The position numbers and the translations under genes were made by a program. This document shows positions 18,029 to 26,949 of a stretch of 64,000 nt of DNA, one piece after another. Numbering within the stretch: the first letter of the stretch is position 1; each line of letters begins with the position of its first letter. Below the pieces are notes generated by a model that was given only the letters and a program-made list of their open reading frames with translations, ran no database searches and was not told the origin of the DNA. Source of the DNA: Flavobacteriales bacterium UBA2669 (lineage in GTDB: Bacteria; Bacteroidota; Bacteroidia; Flavobacteriales_E; Vicingaceae); the NCBI GenBank assembly GCA_002359215.1, contig DEMN01000013.1:186001-250000 (forward strand). The letters are read 5' to 3'.

Positions 18029-20401
18029 ATGAAACAATTATTTATTGCTTTATTATTGGTATTTGTCACATTTTATTCTTTTGGGCAAAGACCAAACACT
18101 ATCACTTTTGCTGATAGTACCATTGTTAAAAATAGCTTCGGAACTCCAATTCCTTTTTATGAAGAATTTCATATTGTCGATTTAAAAAACAATAATGGTT
18201 TTAACATTATTAATTTTTACGATGATGCTTCTTATGAACCAAAATATTTATTTCTAAAAAGAAATTTTGATGGTACCAGCATTTCTGATACCATTTATCA
18301 TTTTAACCCTCTAAACGCTCAAGGGTATGCTTATGGTGTTAAAGCAACTACAAAACTTGGTAACAACTCCATTGTTGTTTCAGCTGTAGAAGATGCTAAC
18401 TATAATGCTCATGCATTTGTTTTTTCTGTCAATCAAACAGGAAATATTCTTTGGAACAAACACATTTTGATAGATTCTGTTACTGCTAATATTAGAGGTA
18501 CCTTTGCTGATGAAGCGAATAATAATGTTATATTTTTTGGTTCTTCAGAAGACTATATAAGCACACCTTCTGTCTACGAAAGTTTTATTACTAAAATTAA
18601 CGGAAACGGTGCTTTAATTTGGTCTAAAAAATTCGCCTATGTTGGTTCAGACACTAATGTACTTCATATTAGTGCCGGAACAGTAGCTAATGATGGAGAT
18701 TATATTTTTGCTGCCAAATCTTGGTCGCCAAGTAATGAATTTTATAGAGTTTTTAAAACAGATACTAGTGGTAACATTGTTTGGAATATGCCAATTAATA
18801 TTGTAAACCAACCTGGTAACGACACCATTAGTCCCAATGAATCCAAATCTATTTATAAAATTATACCTTTAAAAGATGGTAATGCCATATTAATAGCAAG
18901 TGTTATGAATGGCCAATCTGAAACAGATAACTTAGTTCTTATCAATTTTAATCAATCTACAGGAAATATTAATTATTCAAAAAAATACACCTTGCCTCTC
19001 GATGGCATTTATGTAAATAGCGTTGAAAAAGATAATAATGATAATGTTATTTTAAGTTACGAAGATCCCAATAACTCATATAATTGGTTAGTAAAAATCG
19101 ATAAAAATGGTATTGTAATTTCTTCTCATCGTATTTTTGATACTACCACAAACACAGAATGGATAAGAGGTTTTAGCTCAACAGAAGACGGTGGATTTGT
19201 AGTAATTAATAACCGATTAAATAGCTTTCAAAATCCGGAAGGAATATTTGTATTTAAAACAAACAAAAACTTATTACTTTCTTGTGCTGACAGTACTCTC
19301 GGAATATTCTTTACTACTGAAAACATAAACACATTTAATGTATCAATTCCAGACAATATATACACCCCTTCAATTAATGAAGGTTCTTTGACTTATGCAG
19401 GAAACACTTCGGCAACTGTTACACAAGATTTATATTGCGATTGCCAAATTTCTATCTCAGGTATTGTTCATGACATTAACTCCGTACCTGCATCAAATAC
19501 TACACTTTATCTTTATAAAGTAAGACCACAAGGACAATTTATTTTATTTGATTCAACTGTTACAGATTTAACAGGGAACTATTTATTTGATTATTTACCG
19601 GAAGAGTCATTTATTATTAGAAGTACCACTAATATGCCGAATACCATAAGCACTTATTATGGTTCTCCTAACGACCATACTCAGTGGGATAGTGCTTGGG
19701 TATTTAACTTAAATTGTTCAAACCCAACACTTATAAATAAAGACATTACTTTAATCCCTACTGTTCCTCAAACTGGAAATGGAGTTATTAGCGGTTTTGT
19801 TTATGAATTAACTGGCTTTGGTAACTTAAGAAAAGGACATGGTCCAAACAACAAAGCCTTAGGAGATCCAATTCCAGGTATTGACATTACAGTTAATCAA
19901 TCTCCAGGTGGAGCAGTTGGAATTGCAACAACAGACCCTAGTGGAGGATATACTTTTACAGGACTAAATGTTGGTGCTAACTTTGAAATTATTGCAGAAA
20001 TACCTGGTCTTCCTAACGATTCTATGTATACAGTAAACGTTACTGTTACTAATAATAATTTCGATTCACTAAACTTTTATGTTGACAGTGTAGGTATCTT
20101 TATACTTGATAGCAATATAGTTACAGGAATTAATATTTTTGAACAAAATGACCTTTCTATTGAGTTAATGCCAAATCCAACTAATAGTAATGTAAATGTT
20201 ATCTTTACTGCTGAAAAAGATGGAAAAGCTTCATTAAAAATTATGAGCTATACCGGTGCTACGCTTATTGAAAAACAACATTTTATTCAAAAAGGAAGTT
20301 CTAATTTAACATTAAATCTAACAGATCTTGCTAACGGAATTTACTTTATGCAAATTCAATTAGACAACAAGGTATTTATTAAAAAAATAATTAAACAGTA
20401 A
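18029..20401 (+). CDS. Secreted T9SS type A protein with repeated beta strands and a carboxypeptidase-regulatory-like domain
   Basis: A 790-residue exported protein with signal peptide (MKQLFIALLLVFVTFYSFGQ). Residues about 30-450 consist of repeats of about 50 residues with patterns such as 'NGALIWSKKFAYVGSDTN' and 'SGNIVWNMPINIVNQPGN', typical of propeller-like surface proteins. Around 475-560 lies a carboxypeptidase-regulatory/SdrD-B-like fold ('ISISGIVHDINSVPASN'), with a second one near 600-690 ('GVISGFVYELTG'). The C-terminus (about 710-790) is a T9SS type A sorting domain ('MPNPTNSNVNVIFTAEKDG', 'LANGIYFMQIQLD'). It should be displayed on or released from the cell surface. Function unknown. 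A terminator follows at 20425. Confidence 0.88.
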   Translation: MKQLFIALLLVFVTFYSFGQRPNTITFADSTIVKNSFGTPIPFYEEFHIVDLKNNNGFNIINFYDDASYEPKYLFLKRNFDGTSISDTIYHFNPLNAQGYAYGVKATTKLGNNSIVVSAVEDANYNAHAFVFSVNQTGNILWNKHILIDSVTANIRGTFADEANNNVIFFGSSEDYISTPSVYESFITKINGNGALIWSKKFAYVGSDTNVLHISAGTVANDGDYIFAAKSWSPSNEFYRVFKTDTSGNIVWNMPINIVNQPGNDTISPNESKSIYKIIPLKDGNAILIASVMNGQSETDNLVLINFNQSTGNINYSKKYTLPLDGIYVNSVEKDNNDNVILSYEDPNNSYNWLVKIDKNGIVISSHRIFDTTTNTEWIRGFSSTEDGGFVVINNRLNSFQNPEGIFVFKTNKNLLLSCADSTLGIFFTTENINTFNVSIPDNIYTPSINEGSLTYAGNTSATVTQDLYCDCQISISGIVHDINSVPASNTTLYLYKVRPQGQFILFDSTVTDLTGNYLFDYLPEESFIIRSTTNMPNTISTYYGSPNDHTQWDSAWVFNLNCSNPTLINKDITLIPTVPQTGNGVISGFVYELTGFGNLRKGHGPNNKALGDPIPGIDITVNQSPGGAVGIATTDPSGGYTFTGLNVGANFEIIAEIPGLPNDSMYTVNVTVTNNNFDSLNFYVDSVGIFILDSNIVTGINIFEQNDLSIELMPNPTNSNVNVIFTAEKDGKASLKIMSYTGATLIEKQHFIQKGSSNLTLNLTDLANGIYFMQIQLDNKVFIKKIIKQ

Positions 20402-20424
20402 TTTAATTCATCCCAAACTTCTTT

Positions 20425-20475
20425 AAGAGCGTTATTCTTTTCAAATATAACTTGACCGGAATAACGCTCTTTTTA
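20425..20475 (+). terminator. Rho-independent terminator between the 18029 and 20484 genes
   Basis: Two 13-base arms (20425-20437 and 20459-20471) are perfect reverse complements around a 21-base loop and are followed by T residues. It ends the gene at 18029. It finishes only about a dozen bases before the next ATG at 20484, which leaves little room for that gene's leader. Confidence 0.88.
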
Positions 20476-20483
20476 TTTCAACT

Positions 20484-23400
20484 ATGCAACGCTTTCTTTT
20501 ACTCCTAATTTCTAGCTTATTTTTAACCAACTTTGGTAATACCCAAACCCATAATTTTTTAAATTATAATGTAGAAAATGGGTTAGAACAAGCAGATATT
20601 TTATCCATTAATCAAACAAAGAATGGCTTTTTACTTTTTGGTTCTAATGGTGGTGGTTTAGGCATATTTAATGGTTATGAATTTAAAAGTTTTAAAGAAA
20701 AACAAGGTTTAGCAAACAACGTTGTTTTTTCAGTATCAATAGACTTAAACGAACAAATTTGGTGTGCTACCAACTCTGGAATAAGTAGAATCAATAAAAA
20801 CCTGACTTTGGTAGAAAAGAACTACCTTAAAGACATTCCTTTTTATGTCAGTTATTCCTATCAAAATACCAATTACTTTGGTAGCGCAGCAGGTCTTTAC
20901 ATTTATAATCAACAAACAGATTCCATCATCAAGAAAAATTTCAGCCATGAGGTGTTAGACAAAGCATGGATAACCACTATTTTTATTGATTCTCAAAAAA
21001 ATATTTGGATAGGAACTCAAAAAGACGGAGTATTTAAAGTAGAAGAAAGTAATAAGATTACCCAATTTTCTAAAGAAAATAGTAACTTAAGAACCAACTA
21101 CATTAAGGCTATAATCGAAGGTAAGGACAAAGATGTTTTTATCGGTACGATTGATGGCTTATATCTAATTAAAAATAACAACTTAACCGACCTCGAAATA
21201 CCAAGTATTGATGGACTATTCCTCACTTTTACTTCAGCTGTAATCCAAAACAATCATCTGGTTCTTGGAGCTCTAAATACAAGATTATACTTTGTTAATT
21301 TAGATAATTATTCCTTTTCGCTTTTTGCTCCTGAAAATGGATTTGACTACAAAAGAGTTTGGTGTGTATTTAATGACAAAGAAAATAACTTATGGTTAGG
21401 TACTATTGGTTCTGGATTAGTAAAATACATTCCTAATTTTAGTTATTACAACCAACACTCAGGATTATTAAATAATTATATTAATGCTGTTTATTTACAT
21501 GATAATAAAATTTATGTAGCCAATCGTTTAGCCTTGCAAATTATCGAAAAAAATAAGGTTACAAACACTTTAGTTTTCGATGAAAGAAATCAATTTAATT
21601 ACATTTACCATATTATTTCAATTGAAAACACTATTTATTTAGGTACTAATAAAGGCTTGTTTAAATTAAAGGACAATAAGTTTTTGCCAACAATCAACAT
21701 TGCAGAAATAAATGTAATTAATGAAGATATTTATACCTCTTATCAATCTAAAAACAACATTTATTTTGGTGGAAAAAGTGGTTTATATCAATTTAAAAAT
21801 GATACCTTAAGCTCCATAAAAAATGCTCCAAAAGCTTCTGTTTACAACATCACTGAATACAAAAAACAACTTTATATTGCTTCTGAAAATGGTATTTACA
21901 AGTTATCGGATAATAACTATGAATTCATAGGAAGTGGTCAAAGATTAAACTGTACCAGAGCAAGAAGTTTTGTTACCGATAATGAGTTACTTTGGGTGGG
22001 AACCAATGACGGTGTCTATATTTATGACGGAAATAAAGTAGTTTTTAAACTAAGTAATGAACAACATCTTTCTTCCGAAAATATTTATTTTCTGAAAAAA
22101 GACAAGAATAACAATATTTGGACAGGCACCAATAAAGGTGTAGACAAAATTGCTATAAAAAGTGTCTATGAAGCATTGAGTGACAGTACTAAAACTCCGG
22201 AAATAAAAAGCTACTCTAAAAATAAAGGGTTTAATGGTGTGGAATGTAACTTAAATGCAGTTGAAGTGCTAAACAATAATGAGTTGCTATTTGGAACAAT
22301 TGACGGTTTGTTTATTTACAACAAAAAAGACGATTTAAAAAATGAACTCCCTCCTATTCTATCTTTAAACAACATTAAATTAAATTTTGTTGATGTAGAT
22401 TGGAGTGTTTTTGGCGAAGTAGAAAATAAACTTCCTAAAAACCTATCATTAACCTATGTAAACAACAACCTTATTTTTGAATATGTTGGCGTTTCATTAA
22501 CCAATCCTGAACAGGTGGTTTATCAATACAAGCTAGAAGGATTAGATAACAATTGGCTGCCAGCAACCACCGACCAAAAAGCAGTTTATACCGCCATTCC
22601 TCCCGGAGACTATACCTTTATGCTCAAAGCAAAAAATGCTGATAGTGTTTGGATAGAAGAACCCCTAACTTTTTCTTTTTCAATCACTCCACCTTGGTGG
22701 CAAACCACTTGGTTTTATGTAATCGCTGTAATTGCTATACTCTTAAGTTTTTATTTCATAATGGATTATAGAACCAAAAAACTAAAAAAAGAACAACAGG
22801 TTCTAACGCAAAAAGTGGATGAAAGAACCAAAGAATTGCGTGAAGAGAAAGAAAAGGTAGAACAAGTAAATTCTAAGCTAGAAACGCAAAAGAAAATTAT
22901 TGAAGTCGCTAATAAAAACATTACCGACAGTATCAATTACGCTAAAAAAATTCAAGAAGCCATTTTACCTAAAGCCACTAAACTGGAAAAAATAATAGAT
23001 TTTATCTCTATTTTGTTTGTACCTAAAGATGTAGTAAGTGGTGATTTTTATTGGTTTGAAAAAATGGGTAAAAAGATTATTCTTGCAGCAGCAGATTGTA
23101 CCGGACATGGAGTCCCAGGAGCCTTTATGAGCATGATTGGCATCAATAATTTGAATCAAATTGTGTTAGAAAATAAAACTACCCAACCCGATATAATTCT
23201 TAAAGAACTTAATAACTCCATTAAAAAAGCCTTAAAGCAAGATGATAAGGATAGCGAAAGTAAAGATGGTATGGACATCGCTTTAACTTGCATCGATTAC
23301 GAAACCAATACCTTAACCTATTCCGGAGCTTTTCGTCCATTAGTGTATATAAGAAATAATAAATTGTTTGAGCTTAAAGGCTCTCGACAGCCAATTGGAG

Positions 23401-23669
23401 GAAGTGCTCCAAACGATTTTGCTTACGATTTACATACTATTCCATTACAAAAAGGAGATGTTTTCTATTTATTTTCTGATGGTTACCCCGACCAATTTGG
23501 TGGACCTAAAGGGAAGAAACTGATGAATAAAAACCTTAAGGATAAATTCCTAGCCATTCACCAAGAAAGCCCTGCTAAGCAAAAAGAAATACTTTTAAAT
23601 GACTTTAATACTTGGAAAGGCAATAACGAACAAATTGATGATATTCTAATTATCGTGATTAAAATTTAA
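20484..23669 (+). CDS. Two-component-regulator-type beta-propeller protein with SpoIIE/PP2C phosphatase output
   Basis: A 1061-residue membrane protein. After a signal peptide (1-21), a sensor of two seven-bladed propellers is built from repeats such as 'KNIWIGTQKDGVFKV', 'NNLWLGTIGSGLVKYIP' and 'NNIWTGTNKGVDKI'. A Y_Y_Y domain (about 665-735) contains 'YQYKLEGLDNNW' and 'PPGDYTFMLKAKNADSVW'. One membrane helix lies at about 743-762, then a coiled coil (780-830). The C-terminal SpoIIE phosphatase domain (about 845-1061) has 'VSGDFYWFEKMGKK', 'AADCTGHGVPGAFMS' and 'FYLFSDGYPDQFGG'. It likely senses a periplasmic ligand and dephosphorylates a cytosolic protein, by family knowledge an anti-anti-sigma-like partner. 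No such partner lies nearby. Confidence 0.94.
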   Translation: MQRFLLLLISSLFLTNFGNTQTHNFLNYNVENGLEQADILSINQTKNGFLLFGSNGGGLGIFNGYEFKSFKEKQGLANNVVFSVSIDLNEQIWCATNSGISRINKNLTLVEKNYLKDIPFYVSYSYQNTNYFGSAAGLYIYNQQTDSIIKKNFSHEVLDKAWITTIFIDSQKNIWIGTQKDGVFKVEESNKITQFSKENSNLRTNYIKAIIEGKDKDVFIGTIDGLYLIKNNNLTDLEIPSIDGLFLTFTSAVIQNNHLVLGALNTRLYFVNLDNYSFSLFAPENGFDYKRVWCVFNDKENNLWLGTIGSGLVKYIPNFSYYNQHSGLLNNYINAVYLHDNKIYVANRLALQIIEKNKVTNTLVFDERNQFNYIYHIISIENTIYLGTNKGLFKLKDNKFLPTINIAEINVINEDIYTSYQSKNNIYFGGKSGLYQFKNDTLSSIKNAPKASVYNITEYKKQLYIASENGIYKLSDNNYEFIGSGQRLNCTRARSFVTDNELLWVGTNDGVYIYDGNKVVFKLSNEQHLSSENIYFLKKDKNNNIWTGTNKGVDKIAIKSVYEALSDSTKTPEIKSYSKNKGFNGVECNLNAVEVLNNNELLFGTIDGLFIYNKKDDLKNELPPILSLNNIKLNFVDVDWSVFGEVENKLPKNLSLTYVNNNLIFEYVGVSLTNPEQVVYQYKLEGLDNNWLPATTDQKAVYTAIPPGDYTFMLKAKNADSVWIEEPLTFSFSITPPWWQTTWFYVIAVIAILLSFYFIMDYRTKKLKKEQQVLTQKVDERTKELREEKEKVEQVNSKLETQKKIIEVANKNITDSINYAKKIQEAILPKATKLEKIIDFISILFVPKDVVSGDFYWFEKMGKKIILAAADCTGHGVPGAFMSMIGINNLNQIVLENKTTQPDIILKELNNSIKKALKQDDKDSESKDGMDIALTCIDYETNTLTYSGAFRPLVYIRNNKLFELKGSRQPIGGSAPNDFAYDLHTIPLQKGDVFYLFSDGYPDQFGGPKGKKLMNKNLKDKFLAIHQESPAKQKEILLNDFNTWKGNNEQIDDILIIVIKI

Positions 23670-23701
23670 CTCCTCTTCTTGCGTAGTGAAGCGAAGAACA
23701 G

Positions 23702-23745
23702 GAATCTAGCCTAATAAACCAATATCTAACTTTTAGATTCTTAAT
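23702..23745. terminator. Weak candidate terminator between convergent genes
   Basis: Seven-base arms (23702-23708 and 23734-23740) are reverse complements around a 25-base loop, and sit between the convergent genes ending at 23669 and 23783. There is no clean T-run, so the call is weak. Confidence 0.25.
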
Positions 23746-23782
23746 TTGTGTAAAAAAAGAAGTGTAAAACAAACTTTAATTT

Positions 23783-24790
23783 TTAGTTCATTTCGTCCGA
23801 TTCGTTGTTGTTATCTACCACACAAGGATAAATAAAATCACAGCTTCTATAAATTAAAGCATCCAACTCTAATAAAGAAGCTAATGCCAATTGACTATAA
23901 TTTTGAGAAGCATTTCTAAACTGACCGGCTTCGGTTTGCCACAAAGTAGTAATCAATTCCATACTTCCTTCGATTGGATTAATTACTTCAAGAGCTTTTT
24001 TTACATTACCTGCTCCGGCATGATAAACATGCAACACCAACAATTTATACCAAATCTCGTTCTCGCTAATGGAAATGTTTCTTTCTACCAACATTTTATT
24101 GGTTTCAGGAATACAAATGGTTTTAATTAACTGAGAAGCCGCCCAAGCAGATTTATCAAAATCCTCACGTTCATCAACATATCCATTCACTTTTAACCCC
24201 ATCTGAATAGCAACATTTTTCATTAACTGAAAAGAACCATAAGCACCAACAGAAGATTTTTGTAACTTATTCGGACTTTCTATTAACAAAATGGTTTGAG
24301 CATAAAACGGATCTACCCCATTTTTTTTAAATGCATCTATACCTTTTTCTATTATTGGTAATACACGTTGAAAATCATAAAAATATTTCTTGCCTGAAGT
24401 AAGAAAGATACGCGCATCAGCTGATAAACCGTAATGAGCTCTAATACTATCTCTAATAGCATTTTTACGTTCTTCTTGAAGAGCATTCCATTCTGTAACA
24501 GCTACTTTGGTTATTATTTGTCTGCTAGCACCAATGTTCAACAAAGCAGAATCTTCATCCATTCTCATTAATGTTCTCCAAAAAGTAGGTTGAGCCAAGG
24601 TGTCCCACTTCTCGTCATACAAGGATTTATTTTGTATAAAACGATAATTATTAAGGGAAGTATTATCATTATTCTTAAAGCCAACAGCTTCAACAATATG
24701 ATGATCGAAAAAAGTAGGTTGAGCCAGCAGCCCAACATGGATAAATAATCCTAGAATAAGTGAAAGAAATGTTTGTCTGTTCATATGCAT
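23783..24790 (-). CDS. Exported lytic-transglycosylase-like (SLT fold) protein
   Basis: A 335-residue exported protein with a signal peptide (MNRQTFLSLILGLFIHVGLLAQ). The central part (about 160-260) resembles the SLT lysozyme-like fold of murein transglycosylases: 'YAQTILLIESPNKLQKSS', with a candidate catalytic glutamate at 171, 'VGAYGSFQLMKNVAIQMGL', 'AWAASQLIKTIC' and 'LHVYHAGAGNVKKAL', the last being close to the 'YNAG..NV..A' motif of the family. It probably cleaves or binds peptidoglycan in the periplasm. The start could be the ATG at 24790 or the one at 24784, two codons downstream. It stands alone on its strand between plus-strand genes. Confidence 0.8.
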   Translation of the reverse strand: MHMNRQTFLSLILGLFIHVGLLAQPTFFDHHIVEAVGFKNNDNTSLNNYRFIQNKSLYDEKWDTLAQPTFWRTLMRMDEDSALLNIGASRQIITKVAVTEWNALQEERKNAIRDSIRAHYGLSADARIFLTSGKKYFYDFQRVLPIIEKGIDAFKKNGVDPFYAQTILLIESPNKLQKSSVGAYGSFQLMKNVAIQMGLKVNGYVDEREDFDKSAWAASQLIKTICIPETNKMLVERNISISENEIWYKLLVLHVYHAGAGNVKKALEVINPIEGSMELITTLWQTEAGQFRNASQNYSQLALASLLELDALIYRSCDFIYPCVVDNNNESDEMN

Positions 24791-24963
24791 AAAACTACTA
24801 CGCTAAGATAAGTATTTTGTTGTGTTTTTTAACATTTTTTTAAACACACGCTTGTTAATGGGCTGATTAAATTCTGGTTGTAATAAAAACCATAATGGCT
24901 ATTCCGTCAACTTATTTTTAATCCGTAAAAATTTGTATAATTTCGTTCATCCAAAAACAACTT

Positions 24964-26805
24964 ATGCAAAACAATAACACACTCCATTACATTAAAGAAG
25001 TAGTAGCTAACTTGCCAGCAGACTGGCTAAAGCTAACCACCCACAGATTAGATATTTATGATGAAAAATTGGCTAAAACTGAATTCTTAGAAGAATTTGA
25101 AAAGCTATTTGCCAACCATAATGCAGAAACAGCTGCATTAATTAAATTACCTACTGCTTACGATTATATCCGATTAGGTCACCCCTTATCTTCTGTATTA
25201 GAATGGGCGATTGCTAAACTAAATAATGTGCCAGCGGCAAATGTCATTAGTTTTTCATCTAGAACAATTCCTGTTTTAGCAGTGCTAAGAAAAAATTTAT
25301 TCGAAAAGAAGAACACCCAACTTATTTACACCGGTGAATTACCTGCTTATTTTGATACAGCAACCCTAAAGCGTGTTTATGGTTATCAGTTTGAATTAAA
25401 ACAGGTGAATAATGTAACAGAAATTCCTGAATTTAATGGCAGTACCATTTTTATTTCACAGCAAAAAGAAATAAGTAAAATTGATCTCCACCCTAACATT
25501 GATTTTTTTATCAGCATTCATCCTCAATGGGGAAGTATTTTATTGGTAAATGGTAAGCAAAACGAAAGGTACATCTCAGAAATTCAGCATGTAAGAAGAA
25601 GAGAAACCATTGCCATGACACCAGCCAATTGTTTTTCTGCCTTACAACAATTAATAGGAGAATCTGCTACTACTGAAGTAAACAATCTTGAAGCCAACAA
25701 AGCAAGTGTTATCGCTTCCATTAAAAAAATTACTGGAACTAGTAAAAATGCACTATTGGGTTCTTCCGGATTATCTATTCAATACGCCATTATGATGGGA
25801 CTAATTGACGATGCTCTCGAAAAACACCCGGGAAAGGCTATCCATATTGTTGTTCCTCCAAATTGTTATGGTGGCACCAACGACCAAGCCAGAAGAGTTG
25901 CTGCTTGCTTAGAAAATGTTGAAGTGGTAGATTTACCCGTTGATGGTAACCACAATATGGTTGAAAGCACCAATATTGTATTGGAACAAGCGGCAGCAGC
26001 AGATGCTGTTCCTTTCATTATTGCAGAAATTCCTACCAACCCAAGAGTTGAAGTGCCCGATCTTTTAAAATTAAGAGACGTGTTAAGTCAACCACGTAAA
26101 ACCGCTACAGGCAATGTAGCTATCGACCCTGTTTTTATTTTAGACCAAACTTTTTGCCCCAATGTACAATTCTTAGCTGAAGATGGAATACTCTCTACCA
26201 TCAGATCCATTTCTTATGTTAGTGGTTCTAAATTTCCAAGTGGAGGGAAATGTACTGCCGGTTATTGTGTAGCCAACAAAAAAGCGGAAACCTTGTTGGA
26301 TAAAATAGAAAAGCATCTCATACTTTGCGATAACGAAGCAACAGCACTTCAAGTGGAGATATTAGCCAAGCAAATTCCTTCTATGAATCAACGCATTAAA
26401 GATGCTTATAAAAATACCCGCGAATTGGTCAACTTTATTAAAAAAACTTTGCCAACTGCAAAAATCAACTTTGTTTCAGAAGCATTAGCCAATGAAGGAT
26501 TTACTCCATCTGTTTTTTCATTAGATCTTCCTACCAAAGGCAATACAGATGAAGAAAGAGAAGTGTATAAAAGAGCGTTAAATCAAAAACTAATCGATAT
26601 GATGATTAGTGAAATACCTAACGAGAGCAAATACTGTGTAAGCTATGGTCAGCTAAAAGGTTGTTATTGGACCATACCTGCAACATCTACTCAAGGTACC
26701 ACTAAAGAAGACGACAAAGATTATATTGCCCGAGTATCTGTATCTCCCGATTTAGACCTTGAACTTCATAAAAAAGTCTTTTTAGATTTTGTAAAGCAAA
26801 TTTGA
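24964..26805 (+). CDS. Long Cys/Met-metabolism-type PLP-dependent enzyme
   Basis: A 613-residue cytosolic protein. Residues about 250-520 follow the cystathionine gamma-synthase family plan: 'SSGLSIQYAIMMGL', 'VPPNCYGGTNDQARRVA', 'EIPTNPRVEVPDLLKL', 'DQTFCPNVQ' (the aspartate that contacts the PLP ring) and 'SYVSGSKFPSGGKCT', where Lys 423 is the likely Schiff-base lysine. Family members are usually about 400 residues; this one has about 200 extra residues at the N-terminus that I do not recognise. The reaction could be C-S bond formation or cleavage in sulfur amino-acid metabolism, but substrate cannot be deduced. No sulfur-assimilation genes are adjacent. Confidence 0.82.
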   Translation: MQNNNTLHYIKEVVANLPADWLKLTTHRLDIYDEKLAKTEFLEEFEKLFANHNAETAALIKLPTAYDYIRLGHPLSSVLEWAIAKLNNVPAANVISFSSRTIPVLAVLRKNLFEKKNTQLIYTGELPAYFDTATLKRVYGYQFELKQVNNVTEIPEFNGSTIFISQQKEISKIDLHPNIDFFISIHPQWGSILLVNGKQNERYISEIQHVRRRETIAMTPANCFSALQQLIGESATTEVNNLEANKASVIASIKKITGTSKNALLGSSGLSIQYAIMMGLIDDALEKHPGKAIHIVVPPNCYGGTNDQARRVAACLENVEVVDLPVDGNHNMVESTNIVLEQAAAADAVPFIIAEIPTNPRVEVPDLLKLRDVLSQPRKTATGNVAIDPVFILDQTFCPNVQFLAEDGILSTIRSISYVSGSKFPSGGKCTAGYCVANKKAETLLDKIEKHLILCDNEATALQVEILAKQIPSMNQRIKDAYKNTRELVNFIKKTLPTAKINFVSEALANEGFTPSVFSLDLPTKGNTDEEREVYKRALNQKLIDMMISEIPNESKYCVSYGQLKGCYWTIPATSTQGTTKEDDKDYIARVSVSPDLDLELHKKVFLDFVKQI

Positions 26806-26887
26806 TGGTGGTGGAAATGGTATTTTTCAGTTTAAACCTTAAACTTTCATACTACCAAGCACAATAAGCAACACAATAAACAGTTAA

Positions 26888-26916
26888 TTGGCATTATAGT
26901 TTTTTATGTAGTTTTG
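26888..26916 (+). promoter_or_regulatory. Candidate promoter of the TonB-type receptor gene
   Basis: A TTG at 26888-26890 and TAGTTTTG at 26909-26916 are 18 bases apart, near the Bacteroidota -33/-7 spacing. The box ends 33 bases before the TTG start at 26950. Confidence 0.5.
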
Positions 26917-26949
26917 CTTTCTTAAAAAAAGCATAAGCAAAGGAATAAA

